64,000 bases of DNA. Source: Gillisia sp. Hel1_33_143. GTDB taxonomy: Bacteria > Bacteroidota > Bacteroidia > Flavobacteriales > Flavobacteriaceae. Shown here in pieces: positions 51,871 through 61,707 of this stretch. A program made the position numbers and the translations under genes. A model generated the notes under the pieces. The model saw nothing but the letters and a program-made list of their open reading frames with translations. It was not told the origin of the DNA and searched no databases. Location of the stretch: the NCBI RefSeq assembly GCF_900104765.1, contig NZ_LT629737.1, forward strand, positions 2,666,001 to 2,730,000. Direction: 5' to 3'. How positions within the stretch are numbered: position 1 is the stretch's first letter; each line of letters starts with the position of its first letter.

Positions 51871-52497
51871 ATGGCAGAGATTAAAATTAGAAAAAAGAGC
51901 CCAATATGGCCATGGATATTACTAGTGCTTATAATTCTTGCAGCCCTTTGGTATTTCTTCATTTATCTAGATACGGCAGACATAGATGATGCAGACGAGG
52001 TTGATGATTTGAATACAGAGCAAATTGATGACGAATCTTATAATTCCGAAGACAATACAAATTCAGATGCTTATTCTGAAACAGATTCTACTTACAACAC
52101 TTCTGGATCTAACCAATTATCTTCACAACCAGTTACCACCACCATCGCAGATGCTAATAAATCTATGATTGATCTTATTGATGCGGTAAGAACAAAATCT
52201 TTACAGACCAAAGTAACTGTCAATAATGATTTAAAGGCTCAAAGAGAAAAGTTGGTTAAAACCACTTCTTCTACTTCAGAAAGTTCTTGGATGAATACGA
52301 TGAAGTCTAGCGGAGATCAAATAATTGCGGCGATGCAAACTTTGCAAAAAGAAAAATATCCTCAATTAACTAATGAAGTTACAAGTGCACAAAATTCATT
52401 ACAAATGGTTGATGCTTCTAAAACTTTTGAAGATCAAAAAGCGAGAATAGATACGTTTATTAGAGACGTTGTAACCACACTAAATAAAATGCAATAA
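51871..52497 (+). CDS. Hypothetical single-pass membrane protein
   Basis: 208 residues. One N-terminal helix (WPWILLVLIILAALWYFFIYL) after a short basic tail, then a very acidic Asp/Ser/Asn linker (about 33-85). The C-terminal half is amphipathic and helical (IDLIDAVRTKSLQTKVTVNN; LQMVDASKTFEDQKARI). No domain recognised. It precedes the PRC-barrel gene by 17 bases, so a joint envelope-stress role is possible. Confidence 0.6.
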   Translation: MAEIKIRKKSPIWPWILLVLIILAALWYFFIYLDTADIDDADEVDDLNTEQIDDESYNSEDNTNSDAYSETDSTYNTSGSNQLSSQPVTTTIADANKSMIDLIDAVRTKSLQTKVTVNNDLKAQREKLVKTTSSTSESSWMNTMKSSGDQIIAAMQTLQKEKYPQLTNEVTSAQNSLQMVDASKTFEDQKARIDTFIRDVVTTLNKMQ

Positions 52498-52514
52498 TTT
52501 ATAATTTGAGAATT

Positions 52515-53360
52515 ATGGAAAAAGAAAATAAACATTTGTATTATCTGGAAGAGTTATCAGATTATAAAGTAGATAGTCATTATTCTGATGTTACCGGATG
52601 GCCGGTGAAAGACCTTAACAACAGAGTAATTGGTAAAGTAGACAATCTTTTGGTGAATAAAGAGCTAGAAAAAGTAGTTTACTTAGATGTAGAAGTTGAT
52701 AGATCTATTATTGAAGCAAATCACGATCCATACGGAAGACCTGCAAATATCGAGATTCGTGAATTTGTGAATAAAGATGGAGAAAACCATATCATCATTC
52801 CAATTGGGATGGTAAGTATAGATGATGATCAAAAATTTGTTTATACAGAGAGTATCGATCATCAAACTTTTTCAGAAACCAAACGTGTGAATAGAGGAAC
52901 TTTGATTGATAGAGATTATGAAAAGGTAGTTCTAGGATCTTATAATAGAGAACATTCTGATAGAAGAACAAATCCGCAGTTTGTAGATGATACTAAGATC
53001 ATTCAGGAAAGAGAATCACCTTATAGATCTGATCGAGATATTAGTGTTAATGATCATAAAAGTGAAACCCATGATCGAAAGATTGATAAGAATCAGGATG
53101 ATTGGTCTGCAGAAAGAAGAGCTTTGGAAGATGAAAGAAAGAAATTGAGAGAAGAGCGTTTGAAACTTAAAGAAGAAAGAGAACGTTTAGAGGCTGAAAG
53201 AGTTCGATACGATAATTATAGAGAGCGTAGCAGCGCTAATGAAGATATTGATCTTGATGATACCAACGATGATCTTTTATATGATAAAAATCTATACGAG
53301 AACGATAGAGCATTTTATGATAGAAAAGAATTTGGTAATAGTAATTATAAGAATGATTAG
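52515..53360 (+). CDS. PRC-barrel domain protein with charged C-terminal tail
   Basis: 281 residues from the ATG at 52515; an in-frame TTG nine bases upstream is less likely. Residues about 15-110 form a PRC-barrel (SDVTGWPVKDLNNRVIGKV, VVYLDVEVDRS). The rest is a highly charged coiled coil of Arg/Glu repeats and an acidic tail. PRC-barrel proteins of this type are stress-linked in many bacteria; partner unknown. It probably shares an operon with the preceding membrane protein. Confidence 0.82.
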   Translation: MEKENKHLYYLEELSDYKVDSHYSDVTGWPVKDLNNRVIGKVDNLLVNKELEKVVYLDVEVDRSIIEANHDPYGRPANIEIREFVNKDGENHIIIPIGMVSIDDDQKFVYTESIDHQTFSETKRVNRGTLIDRDYEKVVLGSYNREHSDRRTNPQFVDDTKIIQERESPYRSDRDISVNDHKSETHDRKIDKNQDDWSAERRALEDERKKLREERLKLKEERERLEAERVRYDNYRERSSANEDIDLDDTNDDLLYDKNLYENDRAFYDRKEFGNSNYKND

Positions 53361-53375
53361 AACATTCTTTAGAAC

Positions 53376-53417
53376 AAAAAAGATCCCTGAGACCAAAAGT
53401 TTCAGGGATCTTTTTTG
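53376..53417. terminator. Bidirectional terminator
   Basis: AAAAAAGATCCCTGA / TCAGGGATCTTTTTT stem at the convergent junction of the PRC-barrel and second EamA genes. Confidence 0.88.
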
Positions 53418-54296
53418 TTATTCTGTTACGCTTTCCACTTCTTTTAAAGTTGCTTTTTTATTCATCCTAGATATCAAATAACTGCTTGTAATAATTAAAC
53501 TACCTCCAAAGAGAATATTCCAAGTTAATGGCTCGCCCAGCACTAAATAGCCCAGTAAGATAGCACTTACCACTTCAAGATACATTAGTGTTGTAGCTGT
53601 AGAGGCAGTTAAATGACTTAGACCGTAGAAGAAAAGTTTGAAAACTACAATCCCAATAAGAAATCCATAAAATACACCCATACCAATATGAGATAAATCA
53701 GCTTCCGGTAAACTCATCAAAAAAGGTACAAAAACAATGGCACCAATTATATTCTGAAAGAACACCATTTGGTTCTTACTATACCTATGATTTTCAGCTT
53801 TAAATAGCACAACAGTTGTAGCATAACCAATGGAAGCTCCTATGGCTGCTAGCATTCCAATAAAATCTCTAGAGTAAAAACTGAATGGTTTTCCTATATA
53901 CGTTATTACAATACCTACAAATGCTAAGAATAATAATAAAACTTGTTGTCTCTTAATCTTTTGCTTAAAGAAAATTATTTCTATCGCTGTCACAAAGATT
54001 GGGTAGGTATAGAAAAGCACTACCGTATTTCCAATAGAGGTGTACATATAGGCCAACAAATAAAGATACATTCTAATAGCATTTATAAATGAAGCTAATA
54101 ACATCTTCTTATTGTTGCCTTTAAAATGCAATTCTCCATCTTTATATAAAAACGGAATTAATATAAGAATAGGAATAGCTGTTCTAAACCATGCGATAGA
54201 GCCGGTAGTCATGCTGCTCATATATTTTATAAGCAATCCATTGGCACCCGCTAAGATTGCACATATAATTATAGCGTAGATGGCTTTTTTATTCAT
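53418..54296 (-). CDS. EamA/DMT-family exporter (second)
   Basis: 292 residues, ten helices in two EamA domains (IICAILAGANGLLIKYM; STATTLMYLEVVSAILLGYLVLGEPLTW). The second half carries the usual TLMYLEVVSAILLG pattern. Metabolite exporter with unknown substrate. Its sequence differs clearly from the EamA protein at 47.6-48.6 kb, so the two are not recent duplicates. Confidence 0.88.
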   Translation of the reverse strand: MNKKAIYAIIICAILAGANGLLIKYMSSMTTGSIAWFRTAIPILILIPFLYKDGELHFKGNNKKMLLASFINAIRMYLYLLAYMYTSIGNTVVLFYTYPIFVTAIEIIFFKQKIKRQQVLLLFLAFVGIVITYIGKPFSFYSRDFIGMLAAIGASIGYATTVVLFKAENHRYSKNQMVFFQNIIGAIVFVPFLMSLPEADLSHIGMGVFYGFLIGIVVFKLFFYGLSHLTASTATTLMYLEVVSAILLGYLVLGEPLTWNILFGGSLIITSSYLISRMNKKATLKEVESVTE

Positions 54297-54528
54297 CTAA
54301 ATATTCAATTTTACTATTTTTAATTATGCAGTTCTTTCCTGCTAGAAAACTTCCAATTTTAATTTTGAACGATTTAATGTAGGCAGTCGTTAATATTTTA
54401 AAACCTTCCACTACCCTACTACTATTTAGAATTCTAAAATGAGTTAATTGGTAAAGGACAATCCTAAAAACAGAAAATTCCAAAAATCTATAAGACTTTT
54501 GGAATTTGTAGTATTAAAACGCAGGGTT

Positions 54529-54984
54529 TTAAGCAGTTTGCATTTCAAGATCTTTCTTAGATTTTCTATAAAGAAAAGAGTTGAAAATATTTCTTTTGGC
54601 AAATCTAAATTGACGATCAGAATTGATCAATTTTACAAATAAAGCTTTATTAACACCAAAATACTCGTAAGTAGTTCCGTCCATAAAACTAATTTCTAAA
54701 ACATTCCCTTTATGCTGAAAATCTGAAATTCCAGATTCGCTAATAGTTTTATTATATTCATCTAAGTTAGCTGCAATAGTTTCTGGAGCAATACTTACTA
54801 AAAAGTGGTATCCATCTATAATCTGCTTACTTTTAATCTCGGCTTCGGCGTGCTTTTCATCACTTTCCTGAAATTTATCCGGATGCCATTCTTTAACTAA
54901 ATTTCTATAAGAAGTCTTTAATTGCTTAAGATCTATATCTTTCTCAACATTAAATAATTTCTTGTATTCGTTTACACGCTTCAT
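54529..54984 (-). CDS. J-domain plus KTSC-domain protein
   Basis: 151 residues starting at Met (54984); an earlier in-frame start at 55038 would add 18 poorly conserved residues. The N-terminal J-domain has the canonical HPD (KEWHPDKFQ) for DnaK partnership. The C-terminal part is a KTSC domain (LEISFMDGTTYEYFGV, FNSFLYRK), a small RNA- or protein-binding fold. The combination is common in Flavobacteriaceae; specific role unknown. Confidence 0.8.
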   Translation of the reverse strand: MKRVNEYKKLFNVEKDIDLKQLKTSYRNLVKEWHPDKFQESDEKHAEAEIKSKQIIDGYHFLVSIAPETIAANLDEYNKTISESGISDFQHKGNVLEISFMDGTTYEYFGVNKALFVKLINSDRQFRFAKRNIFNSFLYRKSKKDLEMQTA

Positions 54985-55131
54985 AAATGCCTCATTTTTA
55001 ATGAGGCGCGAAACTACGCCTTTTTTCTGTATAAACAAGCTATCAAATTACTAGCGAGTAAAATTTATCTGTTTCATAACACTGCATAAAGAATTTGCAA
55101 CCCATAAACATTATTATAAGCATTATAAACT

Positions 55132-55173
55132 AAAAAGTCTGCCCTACACTTTTACGTGTAAGCAGACTTTTTA
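55132..55173 (-). terminator. Terminator of the yceI gene
   Basis: Long stem AAAAAGTCTGC / GCAGACTTTTT with an inner ACAC / GTGT extension. Confidence 0.8.
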
Positions 55174-55194
55174 GCTATTACTTCTAATAAAATA

Positions 55195-55716
55195 TTATTG
55201 CTTTATAAATTGTGCGTCAACAATCATTCTTACCTTATCTGAAACTACAATATTTCCGGCTTCTGTAACTCCGTTCCAAGTAAGGTTAAAATCTTTTCTA
55301 TTGATCTCTCCTTTAAACTCAAATCCGGCTTTCGTTTGTCCGTATGGATCTACAGCCGTTCCATTATATTCTACTTCTAAACTAACGGGTTTGGTTACGT
55401 CTCTAATAGTTAAATCTCCTTTTAAAGTATCTCCATCAAAAGAAGTTGATTTAAATTTTAACTTCGGAAATTTTTCAGCATTAAAGAAATCGTCCGATTT
55501 TAAATGCGTATCTCTATCTTTATTCTTAGTGGTAATTGATGCTACCTCTAAAGAAAATTCGAATTGAGCATCTTCAAAATTCTCTTTGGCAGCTTCTAGA
55601 CTTCCTTCAAATTTTTCAAATTCTCCTGAAACCGTAGAGATCATCATATGTTTTACTTTGAAAGTTACATTAGAGTGTGACTCATCAATTTTCCAAGTAT
55701 TCTTTGTGTTTTCCAT
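55195..55716 (-). CDS. yceI: YceI-family protein
   Basis: 173 residues, normal YceI length: WKIDESHSNVTFKVKHMMIS, GEFEKFEGSLE, DFFNAEKFPKLKF, LTIRDVTKPVSLEV and a final lipocalin-like strand. YceI proteins bind isoprenoid quinones or lipids. This copy has no signal peptide, so it is predicted to be cytoplasmic. It lies 32 bases downstream of the pirin gene on the same strand. Confidence 0.93.
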   Translation of the reverse strand: MENTKNTWKIDESHSNVTFKVKHMMISTVSGEFEKFEGSLEAAKENFEDAQFEFSLEVASITTKNKDRDTHLKSDDFFNAEKFPKLKFKSTSFDGDTLKGDLTIRDVTKPVSLEVEYNGTAVDPYGQTKAGFEFKGEINRKDFNLTWNGVTEAGNIVVSDKVRMIVDAQFIKQ

Positions 55717-55748
55717 GTTTGTTATTTTTAATTATTAGACTTATTATA

Positions 55749-56465
55749 TTAATTCAGTTGCATTGGAACTTCCATTAGTAACACCTTGGCATTACTATTG
55801 GCAGTAACATTAAATTCGTTTATTTCCCAAATCCCAAAGCCATCTCTTTTATTTAGCTTTTGATCATTGATACGCACATCACCTTTCAGCACAAAAACAT
55901 AAACTCCATTTCCTTCCTTATGTATCTTATAATCTTGAGATATGCCTTCATCGAGATCTCCCATGTAGAACCAAGCATCTTGATTTACCCATACTCCAGC
56001 ATCATCAGCATTTGGAGAAAGCACTTGATATAATTCATTTTTCTTCTGAAGATCTCTTACAGAAACCTGATCGTATCTTGGAGCCAGATTTTTCTTATTT
56101 GGAAAAATCCAGATCTGTAAAAATTTAACTTGCTCGTCTTTATTCTTGTTATGCTCAGAATGCATGATACCGGTTCCGGCACTTAAAATTTGAACATCTC
56201 CTTGTTTTATAACCGTTTGGTTTCCCATATTATCTTGATGTTCTAAGTCTCCTTCTAACGGAATCGAGATAATTTCCATGTTATCATGAGGATGTGTTCC
56301 AAAACCTTTTCCACCGCTCACTGTATCATCATTTAAAACTCTTAATACTCCAAAATTCATTCGTTCTGGATTATGATAATTTGCGAAACTAAAACTGTGA
56401 TAACTATTTAACCAACCATGGTTTGCATGGCCTCTTGTCTCTGCTTTGTGCAATATTGATTTCAT
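55749..56465 (-). CDS. Pirin-family bicupin (YhhW-like)
   Basis: 238 residues. The N-terminal cupin has the metal-binding set THPHDNMEI and GTGIMHSEHN; the C-terminal cupin lacks it. YhhW-type pirins have quercetinase activity. It lies upstream of yceI in the same unit and downstream of an AraC regulator gene. Function in vivo is not known. Confidence 0.9.
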   Translation of the reverse strand: MKSILHKAETRGHANHGWLNSYHSFSFANYHNPERMNFGVLRVLNDDTVSGGKGFGTHPHDNMEIISIPLEGDLEHQDNMGNQTVIKQGDVQILSAGTGIMHSEHNKNKDEQVKFLQIWIFPNKKNLAPRYDQVSVRDLQKKNELYQVLSPNADDAGVWVNQDAWFYMGDLDEGISQDYKIHKEGNGVYVFVLKGDVRINDQKLNKRDGFGIWEINEFNVTANSNAKVLLMEVPMQLN

Positions 56466-56599
56466 ATCTATTCTGAATTATTTGATTACTAAAACCGAGT
56501 ATAGAACGTCGCTTTTATTGATAGATCAAATTTAGATAGATATGAGCTAGGGAGAAATATTAAAATACCAGCAAGGCTTATGAAAATCCGAGATATGCT

Positions 56600-57463
56600 T
56601 TAAATTTCAAATTTTGAAGGACTTATTCCGGTGTGCTTTTTAAAGAAAATACTAAAGTTGGCAGGCTCAGAAAATCCTAGCTGGTAAGAGATCTCTTTGG
56701 TATTAAGATCTGAAAACTTAAGAAGTCTTTTTGCCGCGATCAAGATCCTGTTCTGAATATGTTCTTTGGCACCGGTACCTGTAAGCGATTTTAAAGATGC
56801 ATTTAAATAGTCTGGAGTGATATGCAATTCTTCGGCATATTGCGAAACCATATGCCAACTTTCAAAATTTGTTTCCAGTAATTCTTTGAAATTTCTTAGG
56901 AGCGAAACTGAAGCTTGCGTATTTTGGGTGTTACTGTCTTCAGAAAGAGAACAGACATTATTACTTTGAATCAGCAATAGCTTAAGCAATGCACCAATGG
57001 CCTGATATTTAAATTTTCTATTGGTAGCTTCAAACTCATAGACCTCCTGGGCAATTAAACTGAACTTTTCAAATTCTATATCTGTAAGCTGTAATGAAGG
57101 ATTCATTCCATAATCATTAAAAATATAGAGATCATCTATAAAACATTTTTCTATTCCGTTTTCAATTAGAAATTGCGATGAAAAGGTAAGTATATGTCCA
57201 TACGACTTTTCATTTTCTATGATTTGATGTACCTGCCCCGGACTTAGAAAATACATCTGATTCTTTGAAAGTTCAAATTCATTGAAATCTATAATATGTT
57301 TTCCGGAAGCCTGCTTTACAAGTAAAATAATATAATAATCGTGCCGATGCGCTTCATCTGGTCTTCCTTGAGTAATTTCATAAACATCTTCCATTCTTTT
57401 AATATTGAATGAAAGTGCCTCGTTTTCAGGATGTGTATGTGAATATTTTTTTATCAGCTCCAT
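56600..57463 (-). CDS. AraC-family regulator
   Basis: 287 residues. N-terminal cupin sensing domain (EVYEITQGRPDEAHRHDYYIILLV; FLSPGQVHQI) and C-terminal two-HTH DNA-binding domain (YAEELHITPDYLNASLKSLTG; KEISYQLGFSEPANFSIFFKKHTGISPS). It probably controls the adjacent pirin-yceI genes (134-base gap), inferred from position. Confidence 0.92.
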   Translation of the reverse strand: MELIKKYSHTHPENEALSFNIKRMEDVYEITQGRPDEAHRHDYYIILLVKQASGKHIIDFNEFELSKNQMYFLSPGQVHQIIENEKSYGHILTFSSQFLIENGIEKCFIDDLYIFNDYGMNPSLQLTDIEFEKFSLIAQEVYEFEATNRKFKYQAIGALLKLLLIQSNNVCSLSEDSNTQNTQASVSLLRNFKELLETNFESWHMVSQYAEELHITPDYLNASLKSLTGTGAKEHIQNRILIAAKRLLKFSDLNTKEISYQLGFSEPANFSIFFKKHTGISPSKFEI

Positions 57464-57558
57464 GGAGTAATAAAGATACAGAAGTCAATTTCAATATTCA
57501 ATTTGGAAAGAGCTTAAATTTATTACTTAAAATAATTTCTGAATGAGTTTAAAAATCT

Positions 57559-57586
57559 AAAAAGCCAGAAGTAATGTTATTCTGGC
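57559..57586 (-). terminator. Terminator after the VF530 gene
   Basis: Stem GCCAGAA / TTCTGGC; on the minus strand followed by TTTTTAG. Confidence 0.65.
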
Positions 57587-57594
57587 CTGTTTAA

Positions 57595-57810
57595 TTATAT
57601 AGATTTTAAATACAACTGCTCTACTTTTTCTCGAGCCCATGGAGTTTTTCTAAGAAATTTAAGGCTAGATTTTACAGACGGATCGTGCGTAAAACATCTA
57701 ATATTAATGCGACTTCCCAACTCTTCCCAACCATATACTTCTTGCAGAAATTCTAAAATATCGGCCAATTTCTTCCCATGAAGCGGATTATTTGCCTGCT
57801 CATTATTCAT
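57595..57810 (-). CDS. VF530-family DNA-binding protein
   Basis: 71 residues, the normal size. [34 protein letters not shown] and [17 protein letters not shown] are family hallmarks. VF530 proteins are small double-stranded DNA-binding proteins. The gene follows the DEAD helicase by five bases, in one operon. Confidence 0.9.
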   Translation of the reverse strand: MNNEQANNPLHGKKLADILEFLQEVYGWEELGSRINIRCFTHDPSVKSSLKFLRKTPWAREKVEQLYLKSI

Positions 57811-57815
57811 AACTC

Positions 57816-59129
57816 TTAAATAATATTTAATCTAACTTTCTTCTTTTTTAGTTTGCTGTTATTCAATTTGGCAATTAATTGACCAGCCAGATCTGAAGGA
57901 ACAGAAACAAATGCACAATCTTGCTTTAGCTCTATAGCACCAAGTTGCTCTTTCTCAAGATTTCCTTGTTTTAGAAAGAGTCCGGCAATATCTCCTTTAG
58001 AGATCTTATCCTTTCTTCCTCCTGAAATAAATATGGTTTTCCAACTATTGCTTTCAGAAGAATGATTTTTTGTCAATTCTTCGGTCTTTGTATTTGGGTG
58101 AATAAATTCTGGTAAATCCTCTTTTACCCATTTAAGAACATACGCAGTTCCATTATTATCTACTCTTGCTGTTCTACCGTTTCTATGGGTGAATTCCTGA
58201 CTTTTTAGCGGAAGCTGATAATGAATGATGAACTTCATCTCTGGAATATCAATTCCACGAGCTGCAAGATCTGTAGCGATAATAAGCTTATGAGTTCCGT
58301 TTCTAAATTTTATAAGCGCACGTTCGCGGTCTTTTTGATCTAATCCACCATAAAAACACCCGTGTGTAATATTCTTAACATTCAAATGATCACTTACTCG
58401 CTGTATGGTGTCTTTAAAATTACAGAAGATGATCCCGGGTTGATCTCCTATATGGTTCAATAGATCTACTAACGTATTCAGTTTATCTTTTTCTGGAGAG
58501 ATCACCGTTTTGATCTCTAATTTTGAAACTCCTTGATCTAAATAATCTATATAAACTTCATTTTTAAGACCCGCAAATTTTGGAATCTTTATCTCTTGTG
58601 TTGCAGAAGTCAGCACTCGTTTTTTAATATTGGGAAGTGCTTCTAAGATCTCCGTCATTTCATCTTCAAATCCTACTTCCAGCGATTTATCAAATTCATC
58701 CAGAATTAGAGTTTCAAGAAAATCTATAGAAAAAGTTCCTTTTCTTAAGTGATCTGCAATTCTACCAGGTGTACCAATTAAGATAGCCGGGGGATGACTT
58801 AATTCAATCTTGTCTTTAGACATGGGTCTGCCACCATAAATAGCATTGGCTTTAAAACCTGCTCCCATTTCGCGAACAACCTGTTCTATTTGAATAGCAA
58901 GTTCTCTAGATGGAACCAATATTAACGCCTGAACTTCATGTAGATCGAGATCAAGTTGGTTAAGAGTAGGAAGTAAAAAAGCGAGCGTTTTTCCTGTTCC
59001 GGTTGGAGAAAGTAATACTACATTATTGTTTTCGGCAATAATTTGATGCGCTTCTTCCTGCATAGGATTGAGTTTTTCAATACCTAACTTATCCAGGATC
59101 TCCTGATTGTTTTTAATAGAATTTGACAT
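57816..59129 (-). CDS. DEAD-box RNA helicase with DbpA-type RNA-binding domain
   Basis: 437 residues. RecA domain 1 has motif [12 protein letters not shown], motif II DEFD (a variant of DEAD) and motif III SATQ. RecA domain 2 has HRNGRTAR (motif VI). The C-terminal DbpA-like RNA-binding domain (about 365-437, [19 protein letters not shown]) targets helicases to 23S rRNA during large subunit assembly. A -7-like TATTTTTG (59134-59141) lies only four bases before the start, so the mRNA may be leaderless. Confidence 0.9.
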   Translation of the reverse strand: MSNSIKNNQEILDKLGIEKLNPMQEEAHQIIAENNNVVLLSPTGTGKTLAFLLPTLNQLDLDLHEVQALILVPSRELAIQIEQVVREMGAGFKANAIYGGRPMSKDKIELSHPPAILIGTPGRIADHLRKGTFSIDFLETLILDEFDKSLEVGFEDEMTEILEALPNIKKRVLTSATQEIKIPKFAGLKNEVYIDYLDQGVSKLEIKTVISPEKDKLNTLVDLLNHIGDQPGIIFCNFKDTIQRVSDHLNVKNITHGCFYGGLDQKDRERALIKFRNGTHKLIIATDLAARGIDIPEMKFIIHYQLPLKSQEFTHRNGRTARVDNNGTAYVLKWVKEDLPEFIHPNTKTEELTKNHSSESNSWKTIFISGGRKDKISKGDIAGLFLKQGNLEKEQLGAIELKQDCAFVSVPSDLAGQLIAKLNNSKLKKKKVRLNII

Positions 59130-59189
59130 TTGGCAAAAATACGTTTAAAAAAAACTGAAATCTTCGCTTAAAGCTAAATTCTTAAAAAT

Positions 59190-60734
59190 CTACCAATCTA
59201 TTGGCATATAATCTTTTAAGAATTTTCCACTCCAATGTTTACCAGAATTAATTCCGTCTATAAGTGGATCCATAACACGAGCTGCACCATCTACAATATC
59301 TAAAGGAGGTTGAAAATCATGAACTTCCACTTTCTTTTTAGATAATTCAGCAGGATCTTCATCTGTAACCCAACCAGTATCTACGGCATTCATAAAAATT
59401 CCATCTTTAGCCAAAGTTCCGGCAGAAGTATGCGTAAGCATATTCAAAGCAGCCTTCGCCATATTGGTATGTGGATGACGATCTTCTTTTTTAAAGCGTT
59501 GGAATTTTCCTTCCATGGCAGAAACATTTATAATATGCTTCATACCCGTATTTTCTTTCTTCATCAATTCTGAAAGACGGTTACACAGAACAAATGGCGC
59601 AACAGAATTCACTAACTGCACTTCTACCATTTCGGTGGTTTCTATCTGCCCTAACTTCAATCTCCAGCTATTGGTCTTTCTAAGATCAACCTGTTGTAGA
59701 TCTGCATCTAACTCACCTTCCGGGAACACTTCTTTTGCAGATAATGAATTATCAAAAGTATAAGGAATTTGAGATAATTTAGCTGAAGCTCTTATACCAA
59801 TTCCAGGTTCCGGACCATGCCACGTAACTGGAAGTACATTATTTTGAGTATCTGAAGCTCCATCTGTAAGCGATCTTAATTCGCCTAAACAAGCTTTATG
59901 ATCTTGAAGTAAGTTTTGAGCAAACTGAGGTAAAGAATCTATAGGTGTTTCTTCCTTCGCCATTAAATGCTGATAAAATCCGGCTGGTCTTCTTACTGTT
60001 TGTGCAGCATTGTTAATGAGAATGTCCAGCCTGTCATACTTCTGCTCTATATAATTACAGAAGATCTCTACACTTGGTATATGTCTTAGATCTAGTCCAT
60101 GAATTTTTAAACGGTCTCCCCAATCTTGAAAGTCATCCTCTTTAGAAAAACGCAGTGCAGAATCTGCAGGGAATCTTGTAGTTGCCACTACCGTTGCTCC
60201 AGCTCTTAAAAGCATTAAAGTAATATGGTAACCAATCTTAAGCCTAGAACCTGTAATTACTGCAACCTGCCCTGTAAGATCTGCGGTTTGAAATCTCTTT
60301 GCATAATTAAAATCACCACATTCCTGACACATCGTATCATAGAAATGATGAAGTTTTGTGTATGTTTTTTTACACACATAACAGTTTCTTGGAGACTCAA
60401 GTTCTAATTCTTTTTCTTCTGGAAGTTCTAATAATTTAGGCGCTATGAAAATAGTTGCTTCTCTGGCACTTCTAATTCCGGTTTCTTTACGTGCATGCTT
60501 ATCACGCTCTATCATCTTGCGCTTAGCAGCTTTTTTGGCGTCTTTTCTACGTCTTGTAAATTCGTCTTTTTGAGGTCTGGTAAGTTGTCCCGCAGCTTTC
60601 ATTAAAGCAATACGCTTTTCTTCCGGTAGCTCAAAAACCTGATTGGTATTATCTACCAACTGCTCTAACATGGAAATACAAGAATCTATTTCTTCCTGAC
60701 TTAGTTTCGCTTTCCCTTCCATTTCTTTATGCAC
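59190..60734 (-). CDS. Zinc-ribbon/SDR fusion protein lacking the catalytic tyrosine
   Basis: 514 residues. The N-terminal half is a helical Lys/Arg-rich region (about 40-95) and a four-cysteine zinc ribbon (Cys118, Cys121, Cys136, Cys139). The SDR part follows with ITGSRLKIG (161-168) and NNAAQ (241-245). A long insertion lies between these and the C-terminal SDR core (NVSAMEGK, Ser405). In place of YxxxK it has T-N-M-A-K (Thr423, Lys427), so normal SDR chemistry is doubtful. Substrate and role unknown. Translation could begin at Met1 or Met5. Confidence 0.78.
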   Translation of the reverse strand: MHKEMEGKAKLSQEEIDSCISMLEQLVDNTNQVFELPEEKRIALMKAAGQLTRPQKDEFTRRRKDAKKAAKRKMIERDKHARKETGIRSAREATIFIAPKLLELPEEKELELESPRNCYVCKKTYTKLHHFYDTMCQECGDFNYAKRFQTADLTGQVAVITGSRLKIGYHITLMLLRAGATVVATTRFPADSALRFSKEDDFQDWGDRLKIHGLDLRHIPSVEIFCNYIEQKYDRLDILINNAAQTVRRPAGFYQHLMAKEETPIDSLPQFAQNLLQDHKACLGELRSLTDGASDTQNNVLPVTWHGPEPGIGIRASAKLSQIPYTFDNSLSAKEVFPEGELDADLQQVDLRKTNSWRLKLGQIETTEMVEVQLVNSVAPFVLCNRLSELMKKENTGMKHIINVSAMEGKFQRFKKEDRHPHTNMAKAALNMLTHTSAGTLAKDGIFMNAVDTGWVTDEDPAELSKKKVEVHDFQPPLDIVDGAARVMDPLIDGINSGKHWSGKFLKDYMPIDW

Positions 60735-60862
60735 TTTTTTTGATGAATTTCAGGCTGCGAATATAAGTATAAAATCTAATGCTGAAATTGGAAGTTTTAA
60801 TAGGATGCTATATCGAAATATGAGCGAATATGAGCGACTTTGAAATGAATTAAAAGCATAAA

Positions 60863-60889
60863 AAAAGCTTCAATTTAATTGAAGCTTTT
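60863..60889 (-). terminator. Terminator of the cold-shock gene
   Basis: 13-bp perfect stem AAAAGCTTCAATT / AATTGAAGCTTTT; on the minus strand followed by a T tract. Confidence 0.8.
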
Positions 60890-60917
60890 ATAAAAATTAT
60901 TTTTTGAGCAGAATTAA

Positions 60918-61367
60918 TTAGATCTTTTTCACTCTAACTGCATTCATTCCTTTCATTCCTCTTTCAAGTTCATAAGTTACTTTGTCATTTTCTTCGATTT
61001 CATCGATTAAACCACTTACGTGTACAAAGTACTTCTCTTGATTAATAGAATCCAGAATAAAACCGAATCCTTTAGAATGATCAAAGAAAGAAACTTTACC
61101 TTCTTTAGGTGCGTTTTTATCTTCTTCATCACCCTCTTCTTTTTTAGGAACTCCCAAAACTATATCTTCTGCCTCAACCTGTATTTTATTAGATGGATCT
61201 GGAGGAGTATCTGTTAAATTACCATACTCGTCTACATAAGCTATCTCAAAAGAACTACCTTTTCCTTCGGCTTTACGTTCTTCTTTTTTCTTATTCTTCT
61301 CCTCACGTTTCTTCAAACGTTTTTTCTCTTTTTCTATTTTATTAAAGGTTTGTTGCGATTTTGCCAT
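60918..61367 (-). CDS. Cold-shock domain protein with basic N-terminal extension
   Basis: 149 residues. The first 40 residues are a Lys/Glu/Arg-rich coiled extension. The C-terminal 60 residues are a cold-shock OB fold with KGFGFI (RNP1) and YFVHVS (RNP2). It binds single-stranded RNA or DNA. The upstream region holds a predicted leader of about 140 bases with strong hairpins. Confidence 0.88.
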   Translation of the reverse strand: MAKSQQTFNKIEKEKKRLKKREEKNKKKEERKAEGKGSSFEIAYVDEYGNLTDTPPDPSNKIQVEAEDIVLGVPKKEEGDEEDKNAPKEGKVSFFDHSKGFGFILDSINQEKYFVHVSGLIDEIEENDKVTYELERGMKGMNAVRVKKI

Positions 61368-61430
61368 TCGTTTATTTTAGTTATACTGATATTATACAAT
61401 TTAAGTAACGTGATATTTTTAGGAAAGATT

Positions 61431-61463
61431 GAAAATTTTTTAGTGGTAAATTAAAAAATTTTC
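61431..61463 (-). promoter_or_regulatory. Hairpin in the cold-shock leader
   Basis: 12-bp perfect inverted repeat, GAAAATTTTTTA / TAAAAAATTTTC, 9-base loop, no T tract following. Confidence 0.5.
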
Positions 61464-61516
61464 GAAAGATTTCTCCGGTATCTTAGCTGCCGGATATCAT
61501 GATGCTTAAACTACTG

Positions 61517-61524
61517 CAAATATA
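61517..61524 (-). promoter_or_regulatory. -7 promoter element of the cold-shock gene
   Basis: TATATTTG on the minus strand, full match to TAnnTTTG. It would give a leader of about 140 bases. Confidence 0.4.
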
Positions 61525-61675
61525 AGTCTTAGAATTTAATTTTTTGAATAAGAAAGTCATAAAATGTTTTAAGAATATATAAAATTTTAAAAAGTTTAGT
61601 TAAAATAACTTGTAATCCTTCCAAAAGGTTTTATTGTTTACACCATAACTAAACTATTAGCGTGATTATTCATCG

Positions 61676-61683
61676 TATCTTTG
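61676..61683 (+). promoter_or_regulatory. -7 promoter element of rlmF
   Basis: TATCTTTG, full match to TAnnTTTG. It overlaps the in-frame TTG at 61681 and so argues against that start. Confidence 0.5.
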
Positions 61684-61707
61684 AGGTCCATTCCTAATAT
61701 TTACAAT

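Larger units (their letters stand above)
61368..61680. other. 313-bp gap with structured cold-shock leader
   Basis: No ORF. It holds the cold-shock leader on the minus strand (hairpin 61431-61463, GAAAATTTTTTA / TAAAAAATTTTC) and a -7 element TATATTTG at 61517-61524 (minus). The rlmF -7 element straddles its right edge. Confidence 0.55.

Noticed and set aside
47633-54296. Recent duplication of EamA exporters
   Set aside because: The two proteins share only the fold and general motifs, with different N termini and loops.
54448-54642. Small ORF near the J-KTSC gene
   Set aside because: Antisense to the J-KTSC gene's 3' end, no family and no promoter.
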